Positions 8,474-16,826 of a stretch of 64,000 bases of DNA are shown here, piece after piece. The stretch spans positions 62,001 to 126,000 of the forward strand of contig CBDANK010000002.1 in NCBI GenBank assembly GCA_965197565.1, read 5' to 3'. A program made the position numbers and the translations under genes. The stretch comes from G963667675 sp965197565. Its GTDB lineage: Bacteria; Chloroflexota; Dehalococcoidia; Lucifugimonadales; UBA3495. The notes under the pieces are model-generated. The model searched no databases. It was not told the origin of the DNA and saw only the letters and a program-made list of their open reading frames with translations. Each line of letters opens with the position of its first letter. Within the stretch, counting starts at the first letter, position 1.

Positions 8474-9843
8474 GTTCCCTCCAATGCCGCTCGGAGAGTC
8501 TCCAGCATGGCTTCTTCCTCTTCCGGAAGCACTGTTCTAGGGTCCAGCATCACTTGGTCATCCTCGACGCGGGCCACCACGGGGGGGGCCGCCCGCCGCA
8601 GCCTTTCCATAACTCCCTCCGGTCCTCCTTGGCCATCGCCGCAATTCAGAGCCAAGACCCAGGTCGGCAGAGTCTCGCCGGGAAGGCTTCCCCCGCCCAC
8701 GGCCGACCGGGACGGCTTTAGCTCCACGCCGGTGTTCCGGCCTAACTGCTCCCGCCACCGCTGGGCCCGGTCTTTGATTGATTCGGCAGAAGCGCTAATC
8801 ATCCGCCAGATGGGAATCTCCTGCTCCGCATCTTCCCTGAGGTAGTGCAGCAACGTGGCCGTTAAGGCCGCAAGGCTAAGCTTGTCAATCCTCACAGCCC
8901 GAGCCAGCGGATGACGTTCCAGCTCGGACACTAGCTCCCTTTTCCCCACAACTATCCCCGCCTGCGGCCCGCCCAGCAACTTGTCACCGGAAAAGAAGAC
9001 CAAGCCGGACCCGGCAGAGACGCTCTCTTGGGGCATCGGTTCATGGGCCAAGCCATATCTTTGGGTCGGCAATAGGGAACCGCTGCCCACGTCGTGCAGC
9101 ACGGGGACGCCTAGCTTCTGTCCCAACTCGGCAAGTTCTGAGACCTCAACTGAAGCGGTGAAACCCTCCACCCGGAAGTTGCTGGCGTGGACTTTGAGCA
9201 AGGCCGCGGTATTTTCGCTTATCGCTTGTTCGTAGTCCCGGATATAGGTCCGGTTGGTGGTGCCCACATCCACCAGAGTACCGCCTCCCTGGCGGAGCAC
9301 GTCGGGAATCCTGAAACCTCCGCCAATCTCCACCGCCTCTCCCCTGGAAACGACAACCTCCCCGCCAGCGGCCAGGGCCGATAAACCAAGCAAAAGCGCC
9401 GAAGCGTTGTTGTTAACCGCCAGCGCCGCCTCCGCCCCGGTCAACTGGCGCAAGAGAGATTGGAGATGAGACTGACGGGAGCCGCGCCTTCCACTGACCA
9501 AGTCCAACTCCAGGTTAGTATAGCCCGAAGCGGCCTGCATCATAGCCTCGTTGGCGGCCCGGCTTAGCGGCGCTCTACCCAGATTGGTGTGGATGATGAC
9601 ACCGGTAGCATTGATAACGCGGCTCGGCTCGACGCGGACTCCCGATTGGACGAGCCCAAAGACCGACTCAGCCAGTTCCAAAGCCGTCGGAGCCGCGGCC
9701 CCATTGCGGACCCGCTCCCTGGCCTGTGCCAACTCCAAGCGCACCAGGCCGACCACCCATTCCCGGCTGTAGTTGTCAACTATCCCAGCCACTGTTTCGG
9801 TGCCCATGACGCTGTCCACACTGGGGAGGTCGCGCAACTGCAT
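8470..9843 (-). CDS. selA: L-seryl-tRNA(Sec) selenium transferase
   Basis: SelA converts seryl-tRNA(Sec) to selenocysteyl-tRNA(Sec) with selenophosphate and pyridoxal phosphate. The 457-residue product has the family pattern: N-terminal LPSVDSV, INATGVIIHTNLGRAPLS at about residues 77-94, NNNASALLL, and the PLP lysine at about K288 in FFSGDKLLGGPQAG. Its presence implies that the organism makes selenoproteins. SelB, SelD and tRNA-Sec are not in this window, and no selenoprotein gene was recognised here. The following hydrolase gene overlaps it by 4 bases. Confidence 0.95.
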   Translation of the reverse strand: MQLRDLPSVDSVMGTETVAGIVDNYSREWVVGLVRLELAQARERVRNGAAAPTALELAESVFGLVQSGVRVEPSRVINATGVIIHTNLGRAPLSRAANEAMMQAASGYTNLELDLVSGRRGSRQSHLQSLLRQLTGAEAALAVNNNASALLLGLSALAAGGEVVVSRGEAVEIGGGFRIPDVLRQGGGTLVDVGTTNRTYIRDYEQAISENTAALLKVHASNFRVEGFTASVEVSELAELGQKLGVPVLHDVGSGSLLPTQRYGLAHEPMPQESVSAGSGLVFFSGDKLLGGPQAGIVVGKRELVSELERHPLARAVRIDKLSLAALTATLLHYLREDAEQEIPIWRMISASAESIKDRAQRWREQLGRNTGVELKPSRSAVGGGSLPGETLPTWVLALNCGDGQGGPEGVMERLRRAAPPVVARVEDDQVMLDPRTVLPEEEEAMLETLRAALEGT

Positions 9844-9929
9844 ATGCTGCTCGCGGTTCTTACGACGGTGAGACTCAGAGAAGAATATATTCTAACATGA
9901 AGGTGCGGCCAGGCTCCCAGCAAAAGCGG

Positions 9930-10688
9930 TCACAACCGGAAAGCGGCAAGGCTTCCCGAGAATGCCATCATCGCCAGGCTCAAGAGCAGCAGAGCTTTTT
10001 CCGGCGCGGAAATTATCCTGGAAACGTCCAGGCTCACACTGCTGCCATCGGCCATCCGCATCGAGCCCTCTATGCTCAGGGCTTTTCGCCTGACGGTCCT
10101 AACCTGGGTGCTGAGAACCCTCTGGGCCAGGCTAAGTAGGAAACATCCTATAGCCAGCAACGCTGCGGAAGCCGTCATAGCCGGAGAATTGATCCAATAT
10201 GAGGTAAGGGCGGGGAAAGCGCCCCAAGCGAAAGCGAACCAGAAATCCGAGTGGAATCTGTCGTTCCACAGGCCCAGGTTGTAGGCTATTACTATGAATC
10301 CGCCAAAAGCCACAAAGGGAAGGACCCACACGGTTGCTACCACTGCGGCCGTTCCACCCAAGGCGATGGCGCCGCACAACGGCACAATGCCCAGCCCAAT
10401 CAGGACCGGCTTGGGTATGCGGGTGCCCAGTGGCCGGCCGTTCAGTTCGTCCAAGGCGTGAGCGCCAACGCCGACCGCCAGGAAAAACCCCAGCAAAGTA
10501 AGCAGTAACCGGTCCAAGTGAATCTCAGGAGCTATCGCCGCTCCCAAAACCACGTAGCTCAAGTGCCACAAGGTATAGGGCAGGTGCAGCAGATTGAAGT
10601 AGTCTTTCCATCCACTGCCGGTACCCATCGCGTAAAACGCGGGGGTGTTCCCAGCTTTCACCGGCGTTTTCTCCCCAAGAAATCCCAT
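9930..10688 (-). CDS. UbiA-like polytopic membrane protein
   Basis: The 252-residue protein has about seven hydrophobic segments (for example LLLTLLGFFLAVGVG, AFGGFIVIAYNLGL, ALLAIGCFLLSLAQ). A conserved-looking HALDELNGRPLGT sits at the end of the second helix, where UbiA prenyltransferases carry their first Asp-rich motif. That motif is not canonical (a single D-E in place of NDxxDxxxD), so the prenyltransferase assignment is tentative. Translation may start at the ATG at 10625 instead. It lies downstream of a UbiE/MenG-type methyltransferase on the same strand, which favours a quinone or lipid-tail role. Confidence 0.6.
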   Translation of the reverse strand: MGFLGEKTPVKAGNTPAFYAMGTGSGWKDYFNLLHLPYTLWHLSYVVLGAAIAPEIHLDRLLLTLLGFFLAVGVGAHALDELNGRPLGTRIPKPVLIGLGIVPLCGAIALGGTAAVVATVWVLPFVAFGGFIVIAYNLGLWNDRFHSDFWFAFAWGAFPALTSYWINSPAMTASAALLAIGCFLLSLAQRVLSTQVRTVRRKALSIEGSMRMADGSSVSLDVSRIISAPEKALLLLSLAMMAFSGSLAAFRL

Positions 10689-10760
10689 TCCACCATGGGG
10701 AGCATATAGGGGAATATCACGGTTAGCTCAGCGATGAACCTCTGAACCGCCCATACCATA

Positions 10761-11495
10761 CTAGCCAGGACCAACACTTCCGGCGCTCTTGGTGCCCCAC
10801 ATCACCACACCTCCGCCCCAAGACAGTGTCTTGACCTGGACGTCCAAGATACCCCAGTCCAGCCACATGCGGCTGATATCCTCAATGGAGTATGAGCGAT
10901 AGAATCCCACAATGCTGGGGCTAAGAAAGACGCCCAGACGCCGCCATCCGGGGGACATCCAGCAGGTAGCCAGAGGAAGGACCAGCCTGGTATAGGCATT
11001 CCAAAGGGTCCGGGCTAGCAAGTTCCGCGGCACCCCAAATTCCAGGGAAACCAGGCTGCCGCCCGGTTTTAGCACCCGGACAATTTCGCCAAGGGTCGTT
11101 CGTGGATCGTCCACGTATCGAAACAAATAAGTAAAGCAGACCGCGTCGAAAGAGCCGTCGGAGAAAGCCAGGGCCTCGGCCCTGCCCAACAGCAGCGCAA
11201 CATTACCTCGCAGTCCGGCTTTGGCCACATTCTCCTGTCCCAGCCGCAACATGCCTTGGCTGAGGTCCACCCCCACCACCCTGGCCCGGGAGGCGCCAGC
11301 AATATCCACAGCTACACCGGCGGTCCCGGTACAAATATCTAATACAATATCTCCAGGGCCCACTTGAAGGCGGGAGAGTAAGAATCGCCTCCACGACCCA
11401 GTTTGAAAGAATGAAAATAGCTGGGAGAGCAAGTCATAGCGCGACGCGATTCCATCGAACAGCCCTCCGGCCTGCTTGTTCTTGGCAAAGTCCAT
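10761..11495 (-). CDS. UbiE/MenG-family class I methyltransferase
   Basis: This is a 244-residue SAM-dependent methyltransferase. It has the UbiE opening LFDGIASRYDLLSQLFSF, the SAM-binding loop DICTGTAGVAVDIA at about residues 53-66, VVGVDLSQGMLRLG, and the later DAVCFTYLFRYVDD and RVLKPGGSLVSLEFG. It closely follows the pattern of demethylmenaquinone C-methyltransferase. The adjoining UbiA-like gene supports quinone biosynthesis, but the exact substrate cannot be told from sequence. A dispersed inverted-repeat element lies upstream. Confidence 0.83.
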   Translation of the reverse strand: MDFAKNKQAGGLFDGIASRYDLLSQLFSFFQTGSWRRFLLSRLQVGPGDIVLDICTGTAGVAVDIAGASRARVVGVDLSQGMLRLGQENVAKAGLRGNVALLLGRAEALAFSDGSFDAVCFTYLFRYVDDPRTTLGEIVRVLKPGGSLVSLEFGVPRNLLARTLWNAYTRLVLPLATCWMSPGWRRLGVFLSPSIVGFYRSYSIEDISRMWLDWGILDVQVKTLSWGGGVVMWGTKSAGSVGPG

Positions 11496-11551
11496 CCGCA
11501 GCAGTATATCAAACGAATATTGGTCCTGAACTGTTGCCCTGCGGGGTTACA

Positions 11552-11682
11552 GGACGATTGCAAAGTCCCTTCTCCCCTGGGGAGAAGGTTAGGATGAGGG
11601 GGAAGCCTTCACACCAAACATGGCTGCTACACCGGGAACGGCCCTCTCCCAAAGGGAGAGGGGACAACTTTGCAATCGCCCT
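11552..11682. repeat. Inverted-repeat element (family A), about 130 bp
   Basis: The ends AGGACGATTGCAAAG (from 11551) and CTTTGCAATCGCCCT (11668-11682) are inverted copies matching at 14 of 15 positions. An inner palindromic part (CCCTTCTCCCC... / ...CCCTCTCCC) lies between them. The short sequence GCGGGGTTA occurs on both sides (11541-11549 and 11684-11692). The same termini bracket a ~130 bp element near 59.7 kb. The element fills most of the 367-base gap between the methyltransferase and the sigma-factor gene; nothing else is visible there. Confidence 0.75.
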
Positions 11683-11862
11683 GGCGGGGTTATCCGGTCC
11701 CTGGACAGGAGTTTGTTGTCTCCACAATGATGTACCCTGGCATTATGCCCAGTGCGGCAACACCGGAGTTCCCGGCGTTTTCCAGCGGCTCTGACGAAAG
11801 ACCCGTGGCCAAGCCTTCCCGGCCCAAGGACCCACCCCCATAAGGGGTTAGGAATTTGAAAT

Positions 11863-12492
11863 TTGTTTAGGGAGACATTCAACTGCGCCGGCCATACGAC
11901 ACTGCCGGTCCAGGACCGTTCTGGGCGTTCCAGTTGCTACAATTGCATTATCGAGGGCTTCCAAGCCCAAACTTATAACCTGGCCCTCCGTATGCTGGGC
12001 GATTGGGCCTTGGCCGAAGATGCTACCCAGGAAAGTTTCCTGTCCGGATACCGGGCTTTTAATCAATTTCGCGGGGACAATCTCCAAGCCTGGCTTATGC
12101 GAATTGCGGCCAATGCGTGCCGGGACATGCTACGGGCCCGGCGGGCCCGCCCAACGGTGCCTCTTGACCCCCTGCCTACTGGTCCGGAAGAGCAAGAAAC
12201 TGCTCCAAGCGCGGCCGATTTACGTTCAACTCTGGAATCCCCGGAAGAGTACGCCGAACGGAGAGAGTTGAACCGCGCCATCCAAGCGGGTCTCAACTCT
12301 CTTCCCGAGGAACGCCGCCTAGCTGTGCTTCTGGTCGATGTCCAAGGATTGAGCTACGAGGAAGCCGCCCAGGTGATGGGGTGCTCCCTTGGCACGGTCA
12401 AATCCAGAGTCAGCCGGGGGCGCCAAGGACTCCGTGACTCGCTGCAAGGAACAGGGGAACTGTTGCCTAGCCGGTTCCGTCGTAATCAGTAA
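11863..12492 (+). CDS. ECF RNA polymerase sigma factor (sigma-70 family)
   Basis: Region 2 (YNLALRMLGDWALAEDATQESFLSGYRAF...LQAWLMRIAANACRD) and region 4 (LNSLPEERRLAVLLVDVQGLSYEEAAQVMGCSLGTVKSRVSRGRQGL) of an extracytoplasmic-function sigma factor are both complete. They are joined by an acidic, Pro-rich linker. The TTG at 11863 is the only long start in frame and is uncertain; residues before about 30 are not conserved. A membrane anti-sigma factor follows 4 bases after the stop. The pair probably senses an envelope signal. The SIMPL lipoprotein downstream could be a target. Confidence 0.9.
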   Translation: MFRETFNCAGHTTLPVQDRSGRSSCYNCIIEGFQAQTYNLALRMLGDWALAEDATQESFLSGYRAFNQFRGDNLQAWLMRIAANACRDMLRARRARPTVPLDPLPTGPEEQETAPSAADLRSTLESPEEYAERRELNRAIQAGLNSLPEERRLAVLLVDVQGLSYEEAAQVMGCSLGTVKSRVSRGRQGLRDSLQGTGELLPSRFRRNQ

Positions 12493-12496
12493 AACC

Positions 12497-13378
12497 ATGT
12501 GGACCATCAAACGCAAACATCGACACATTAAGGCTGAAACGCTAAGCGAATACCTAGACGGCCGCTTGGGGGGGCCGACCCTAGCTCGTTTGGACCGGCA
12601 GTTGACGGCCTGCGGCGTATGCCGGGAGGAGCTAGAGTCTCACAGGACTACCGTTATGCTCCTCAAGGACCTGCCTATAGAAGCCCCTGACCGAAGCTTC
12701 ACCATGTCCGCCCCTCCACCCGAACCGGTCCGTCCCCGTCCGCTCTCTCCGGCCAGGGTACCCCGATGGGTCTACGCCGGAGCGGCGTCGGTGGCGGCCA
12801 TCCTATTGGCTGTACTGGTCTATGGGGACACCGCAGGTCTGCTGGCCCCAGACGAGCCGACCGCAGACGGAGAGGCGGCCGCGGCATTTACGGCGGTTAG
12901 AGATGAGGACGTAGCGGACAGCTTCCAATTCTCGGCACGAGGCGGGCAGCCGCCAGCACCTATCGCACCCGCGGCCATGGAAGCTGCTGCTCCATCCGCT
13001 GACGATGAACTTGGCCAACCGGCGGAAGTCGCTATGGCCTCCGTGGAGAAGGCCGGCGGCCCGGAGGAGGCCCTGACGGCATACAGCGTGGAAGCCGGGG
13101 ACTTAACATCCTCAATTGAACTATCCGACGAACCATACGAGCCGGAATCATTATCCAAGCAGCTTTCAGCGGAATCTCAGGAGCAAGCCGCTTCCTCGGG
13201 GGCTGACGCACGCACACCCGTGGGGGGGTCTGAGGCCGGAGGGGTCCCGGTCGCCACAGCGAAGGGGACTGCTTTGTTCTGGCGGGTCCTGGAAGGGATT
13301 GCAGGCGCTTTGGGTCTCGTCTTCCTGGCGGCTTTCGCATTCAAAGGGAAGCTTTTCCGAGGCGCTGGCCGCATCTAG
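12497..13378 (+). CDS. Membrane-bound anti-sigma factor with zinc-finger-like N-terminus
   Basis: The ATG at 12497 (MWTIKRKHRH) lies 4 bases after the sigma stop. The ~293-residue protein opens with LSEYLDGRL and the CGVCREEL pair typical of zinc-binding anti-sigma domains, although the usual His three residues before the first Cys is replaced (QLTAC). One transmembrane helix follows (VYAGAASVAAILLAVLVYG, about residues 95-113). An acidic Ala/Glu-rich exterior region and a second hydrophobic C-terminal segment (GIAGALGLVFLAAFAF) complete it. It should sequester the adjacent ECF sigma factor at the membrane. Confidence 0.82.
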   Translation: MWTIKRKHRHIKAETLSEYLDGRLGGPTLARLDRQLTACGVCREELESHRTTVMLLKDLPIEAPDRSFTMSAPPPEPVRPRPLSPARVPRWVYAGAASVAAILLAVLVYGDTAGLLAPDEPTADGEAAAAFTAVRDEDVADSFQFSARGGQPPAPIAPAAMEAAAPSADDELGQPAEVAMASVEKAGGPEEALTAYSVEAGDLTSSIELSDEPYEPESLSKQLSAESQEQAASSGADARTPVGGSEAGGVPVATAKGTALFWRVLEGIAGALGLVFLAAFAFKGKLFRGAGRI

Positions 13379-13400
13379 TGAACATCTCACCCTGGTTTCC

Positions 13401-13627
13401 ACTGACCAAGAGACCTTTGCATAACCCCCACCCCTGTCATTCCGAACGCAGCGAAGCCCTTCGGCTGCGCTCAGGATAAACTCCGTGAGGAATCTCAAAC
13501 CTATGTCATCAAGCACTAGGTCCGTAGTTGGACCGACGCGGCGACTCTGGCGCAACGCCTTAGATTCCTCCCTCCGGTCGGAATGACAAGTTGAGCGACC
13601 AGTTACGCAAAGGTTACTGACCAAGAG
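13401..13627. mobile_element. MITE-like element with terminal inverted repeats and 12-bp direct repeats
   Basis: The 12-base sequence ACTGACCAAGAG occurs at 13401-13412 and again at 13616-13627. Between these copies the ends are inverted (ACCTTTGCATAAC at 13413-13425, GTTACGCAAAGGTT at 13602-13615). An inner pair also begins GTCATTCCGA and ends TCGGAATGAC. This looks like a ~203 bp non-coding insertion with a target duplication. It accounts for about half of the 406-base gap before the SIMPL gene. Confidence 0.72.
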
Positions 13628-13784
13628 GTTGAGGACGAGTTAACCCTTTTGCTTTAAAATATGGACAACTTCACCTGTTACCTCATTAAAGCCCTGGGTT
13701 AGATTTTCTTTGGGGAACTTTTCCCGAGAGTATCTCGTCTTAATGTTAAGTTAATACTTAATCGATCAACTACAGGAGGGAGGC

Positions 13785-14747
13785 ATGGTCCGGACTATCA
13801 TCAGGAGAAAGTTTCAACTATTGGTCTTGCTGGCGGGGTTGGGGATATTGGCGCTGGCGGCCTGCGGCTCCGATGCCGCAACAGCCTCGCCCGATAATAC
13901 GACAGCGGACCAGCAAGGGCCATCTGCGGAGTTGTTAGACCTCTTACGCTTCCAACTCGGCACAGGGCTAGTTGACGGGGCCGACAATCCTAAAACCAGC
14001 AGCAGCGCCGGAATCTGGGTCAATGGGCAGGGGCAGGTCAGTGCTGAACCAGATTTAGCGGTCCTGAGCCTGGGAGTCGAAGCATTGGCCGACACTGTAG
14101 CAGAGGCCCGCAGCAACGCAGCCTCGCAGATGGCTGCGGTGGTCGAGGTTCTAAGGGCTCAGGCCGTGGCGGACCGGGACATACAGACAAGGTCCTTTAA
14201 CATCAATCCCCGTTACACAACCCTTGAGGTTACCAAATGCTCAAGCCCCGACGAGCTCGAAGGGTCCGAGTCGGAATCCCAATCCGGCTCTCTAGGCGCG
14301 TCAGACCAGGAATGTATCGTTGAGAGGGAACGGGTGATCGTAGGTTTCGAGGTCACAAACCAGCTTACGGTTAGAGTCCGAGACCTAGATTCCCTAAGTG
14401 AGGTTATAGACAGGGTTATCGAGGCGGGAGGCGACTTAATCCGGTTCCAGGGGGTGAGCTTCACCATCGAAGACACCGAAGAGCTACGAGACCAAGCCCG
14501 GGCCCTAGCGATTGAGGATTTGAAGAGGAAAGCCGCTCAGGTAGCCGATCTAGCCGGCGTACAATTGGGGCAACTACTCTTCATCACCGAGACCGGCGGC
14601 AGACCCACGGCGGTCTTCGCTGAGAGCGCGGCTCTTGCTCAATGGGATGCGTCTACACCGGTTTTGGCGGGAGAATTGGATGTAGTAGTGAGTCTTCGAG
14701 CCGCATTCGATATTGAAGAACCCGCCTTCTTAATTGCAGAGCCCTAA
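13785..14747 (+). CDS. SIMPL (DUF541) domain lipoprotein
   Basis: The 320-residue protein has a strong GGAGGG ribosome site before the ATG. A lipoprotein signal ends in LALAAC (Cys at about 28), followed by an Ala/Thr-rich linker. The SIMPL/DUF541 domain spans about residues 75-312: it opens GIWVNGQGQVSAEPDLAVLS, contains DIQTRSFNINPRY and ends near VVVSLRAAFDIE. A Ser/Glu-rich insertion with two cysteines (about residues 150-185) interrupts it. SIMPL proteins are envelope proteins of unclear function, some linked to oxidative stress. It may belong to the upstream ECF sigma regulon. Confidence 0.85.
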   Translation: MVRTIIRRKFQLLVLLAGLGILALAACGSDAATASPDNTTADQQGPSAELLDLLRFQLGTGLVDGADNPKTSSSAGIWVNGQGQVSAEPDLAVLSLGVEALADTVAEARSNAASQMAAVVEVLRAQAVADRDIQTRSFNINPRYTTLEVTKCSSPDELEGSESESQSGSLGASDQECIVERERVIVGFEVTNQLTVRVRDLDSLSEVIDRVIEAGGDLIRFQGVSFTIEDTEELRDQARALAIEDLKRKAAQVADLAGVQLGQLLFITETGGRPTAVFAESAALAQWDASTPVLAGELDVVVSLRAAFDIEEPAFLIAEP

Positions 14748-14816
14748 TCGTAGCACTGCTTTGTCAGTCAAATTGCAGAATCTGGGCCGCGGCATACCAG
14801 GGTCTTTCGATCGTCA

Positions 14817-14846
14817 CCCTGAGTCCGCCTGTGGCGGACTCAGGGT
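14817..14846. repeat. Perfect inverted repeat inside a dispersed repeat
   Basis: CCCTGAGTCCGCC and GGCGGACTCAGGG are perfect 13-base arms around TGT. Flanking sequence (ATCGTCA before; further downstream CGGCTCAGAATGACA at about 14927-14941) suggests a larger repeat of the GTCATTCC type seen near 13.4 and 61.8 kb. It accounts for much of the 362-base gap between the SIMPL gene and ribD. A second small hairpin, TGCGCGG-aatg-CCGCGCA, lies at 14961-14978. Confidence 0.65.
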
Positions 14847-14980
14847 CTAAAGGTCTTGCCTGTATTCTCTTTCTTAGATACTCAAATCGCATTCTCGCTG
14901 AAGAGTTTTAGATTCTTCGCCTACGGCTCAGAATGACATTTTCCGAGAATGAAAGGGCCCTGCGCGGAATGCCGCGCATC

Positions 14981-15009
14981 TTGCAGCAGGACAAGTTGGT
15001 TGATACAAT
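14981..15009 (+). promoter_or_regulatory. Possible promoter of the riboflavin operon
   Basis: TTGCAG (14981-14986) and TACAAT (15004-15009) are spaced by 17 bases about 100 bases before ribD. A hairpin with arms GCATGGTCC and GGACCGTGC (15052-15078) lies in the leader, just before the start codon. The leader does not resemble a canonical FMN riboswitch. Confidence 0.3.
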
Positions 15010-15109
15010 TCCCCTACTGTTATCACGGCTTCTAATAACTTATGTGAAGTAGCATGGTCCTATATGATTGGACCGTGCCATCGGTGCTGTAACAAGGCCG
15101 GAACCAAAC

Positions 15110-16195
15110 ATGACCCACATGGAAAGGGCCCTGGAGCTAGCCCGAAGCGTGCTTGGCACCACCAGTCCAAATCCCTCCGTAGGCACGGTGGTGGTGAAAA
15201 ACGGAGTGGAGATCGGCTGGGGCGCCACCTCGCCGCCTGGGCAAAATCACGCTGAGATAAACGCATTGCAACAGGCCGGCAACGAGGCTCAGGACTCGAC
15301 TCTTTACACCACTCTGGAGCCTTGCTGTACTTTTGGACGCACTCCGCCCTGCACTAAGAAGATCATAGACGCAGGTATAGCTCGGGTCAAAGTCGCCGCC
15401 ATCGACCCCAATCCACGGGTCGCCGGTAAAGGCTGCGCCGAGTTGAAGTCCGCCGGCATCGAAGTATCCGTGGGTGAAGAGTCCGAAGCGGCCCAGCAGC
15501 TTTATGAAGCCTTCGCCAAGCACATCAAGACCAAGGTCCCATTTGTAAACGTCAAGTTCGCCATGAGCTTGGACGGCAAAATCGCCACCACCACCGGGGA
15601 CTCCAAGTGGGTCACCGGGGTGGAATCCCGAAACCGGGTCCAGCAAATGCGCCGGGAGTCTGACGCCGTGCTGGTCGGGATTAACACCGTGCTGGCCGAC
15701 GACCCTCAATTGACCGCCCGGGACCCTCAAGGCGACCCTCTCCCCCGTCAGCCGCTGCGTGTGGTGGTGGACAGCCGTTGCCGGACGCCTTCCACCGCCC
15801 GCATTCTGCGGCAGCCGGGGACTACTTTGATCGCAACCACCGGGCAGTCTCCCAAAAGCCGTATCGACCAGCTTATCCGGTCGGGAGCGGAGGTGCTTGC
15901 CTTGCCGGCCGGCGGCGATGGGCGCGTCAGCACGGAGGCTTTGCTTGTGGAGTTAGGCCGCCGCGACGTGGTAAGCTTGCTGGTGGAGGGAGGCGGCGCA
16001 TTGCTTGGATCGTTGTTTGACCATAGCTTGGTGGACAAGGTGTCCGCCTTCATTGCCCCGGTGGTCGTCGGGGGAAGTGCGGCCGCCTCACCGGTAGAAG
16101 GACGCGGAGTGGAATATATGGCCCAGGCTTTGAAATTAGAGCGAGTGAGTATGCGGGGAATCGGCCCGGACTGGTTGTTTGTAGGCTATCCGTAA
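15110..16195 (+). CDS. ribD: Bifunctional riboflavin deaminase/reductase RibD
   Basis: RibD deaminates and then reduces the pyrimidine intermediate in riboflavin synthesis. The N-terminal deaminase has the zinc motif HAEINAL and TLEPCCTFGRTPPCTKKI. The C-terminal reductase begins near VNVKFAMSLDGKIA and includes SKWVTGVESRN, VGINTVLADDPQLTAR and LLVEGGGALLGSLFD. I chose the ATG at 15110 (MTHMERALELA), giving 361 residues, although the frame opens at 15068. It is the first gene of ribD-ribE-ribBA; the ribE start lies 14 bases after its stop. Confidence 0.95.
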   Translation: MTHMERALELARSVLGTTSPNPSVGTVVVKNGVEIGWGATSPPGQNHAEINALQQAGNEAQDSTLYTTLEPCCTFGRTPPCTKKIIDAGIARVKVAAIDPNPRVAGKGCAELKSAGIEVSVGEESEAAQQLYEAFAKHIKTKVPFVNVKFAMSLDGKIATTTGDSKWVTGVESRNRVQQMRRESDAVLVGINTVLADDPQLTARDPQGDPLPRQPLRVVVDSRCRTPSTARILRQPGTTLIATTGQSPKSRIDQLIRSGAEVLALPAGGDGRVSTEALLVELGRRDVVSLLVEGGGALLGSLFDHSLVDKVSAFIAPVVVGGSAAASPVEGRGVEYMAQALKLERVSMRGIGPDWLFVGYP

Positions 16196-16209
16196 GCGGG
16201 AGGCTAAAG

Positions 16210-16785
16210 GTGTTTACCGGTATAGTGGAAGAAGTGGGCGTAGTGGCCAGCCTGATAGGCCCTCGTCTGAGCCTCCGGGCCAGCACGGTGATGGACGGGA
16301 TGAAGCTGGGCGACAGCATTGCTCTCAACGGGGCATGCCTCACCGTAGTGAGCCGGGACGACGGGGAGTTTTGTGTCGAACTTTCGCCCGAGACGCTCCG
16401 GCGCACCTCTTTCTCCAACCTGAAGGCGGGGCATGGCGTCAACCTGGAAAGACCGTTGGCGGTCAACGACCGCTTGGGAGGCCACATTGTGCAGGGGCAT
16501 GTGGACGGCACCGGCCGGATTGTCTCCAACAAACCGGAAGGCGACAGCATCATACTAAGGGTCTCCTGCCCCAAGCGGCTGATGCCATATGTCGTGGAGA
16601 AAGGGTTTATTACTGTTGACGGGATCAGTTTAACCGTGGTAAAAAAAGGTGCTTCATCCTTCACTCTATCGTTGATACCGTACACATTAGCCAATACGGC
16701 CCTGAAGGACAAGGCGCCGGGCGACCGAGTTAACCTGGAAGCGGATGTGCTGGCCAAGTATGTGGAGAGCTTGTTGGCCAGATAG
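16210..16785 (+). CDS. ribE: Riboflavin synthase, alpha chain
   Basis: The enzyme dismutates two lumazine molecules into riboflavin. The 191-residue protein starts at a GTG with the invariant MFTGIVEEVG and shows the expected internal duplication. The first barrel contains DSIALNGACLTVV and RRTSFSNLKAGHGVNLERPL; the second contains GHIVQGHVDGTGRI and DGISLTVV followed by GDRVNLEADVLAKYVE. Lumazine synthase (ribH) is not next to it. Confidence 0.95.
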   Translation: MFTGIVEEVGVVASLIGPRLSLRASTVMDGMKLGDSIALNGACLTVVSRDDGEFCVELSPETLRRTSFSNLKAGHGVNLERPLAVNDRLGGHIVQGHVDGTGRIVSNKPEGDSIILRVSCPKRLMPYVVEKGFITVDGISLTVVKKGASSFTLSLIPYTLANTALKDKAPGDRVNLEADVLAKYVESLLAR

Positions 16786-16826
16786 CCGGCAGGCCAGCAA
16801 GATTTGCCTGAGGGAAGGGTACATTT

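Noticed and set aside
14748..15109. FMN riboswitch before ribD
   Set aside because: Conserved RFN helices could not be matched by eye.
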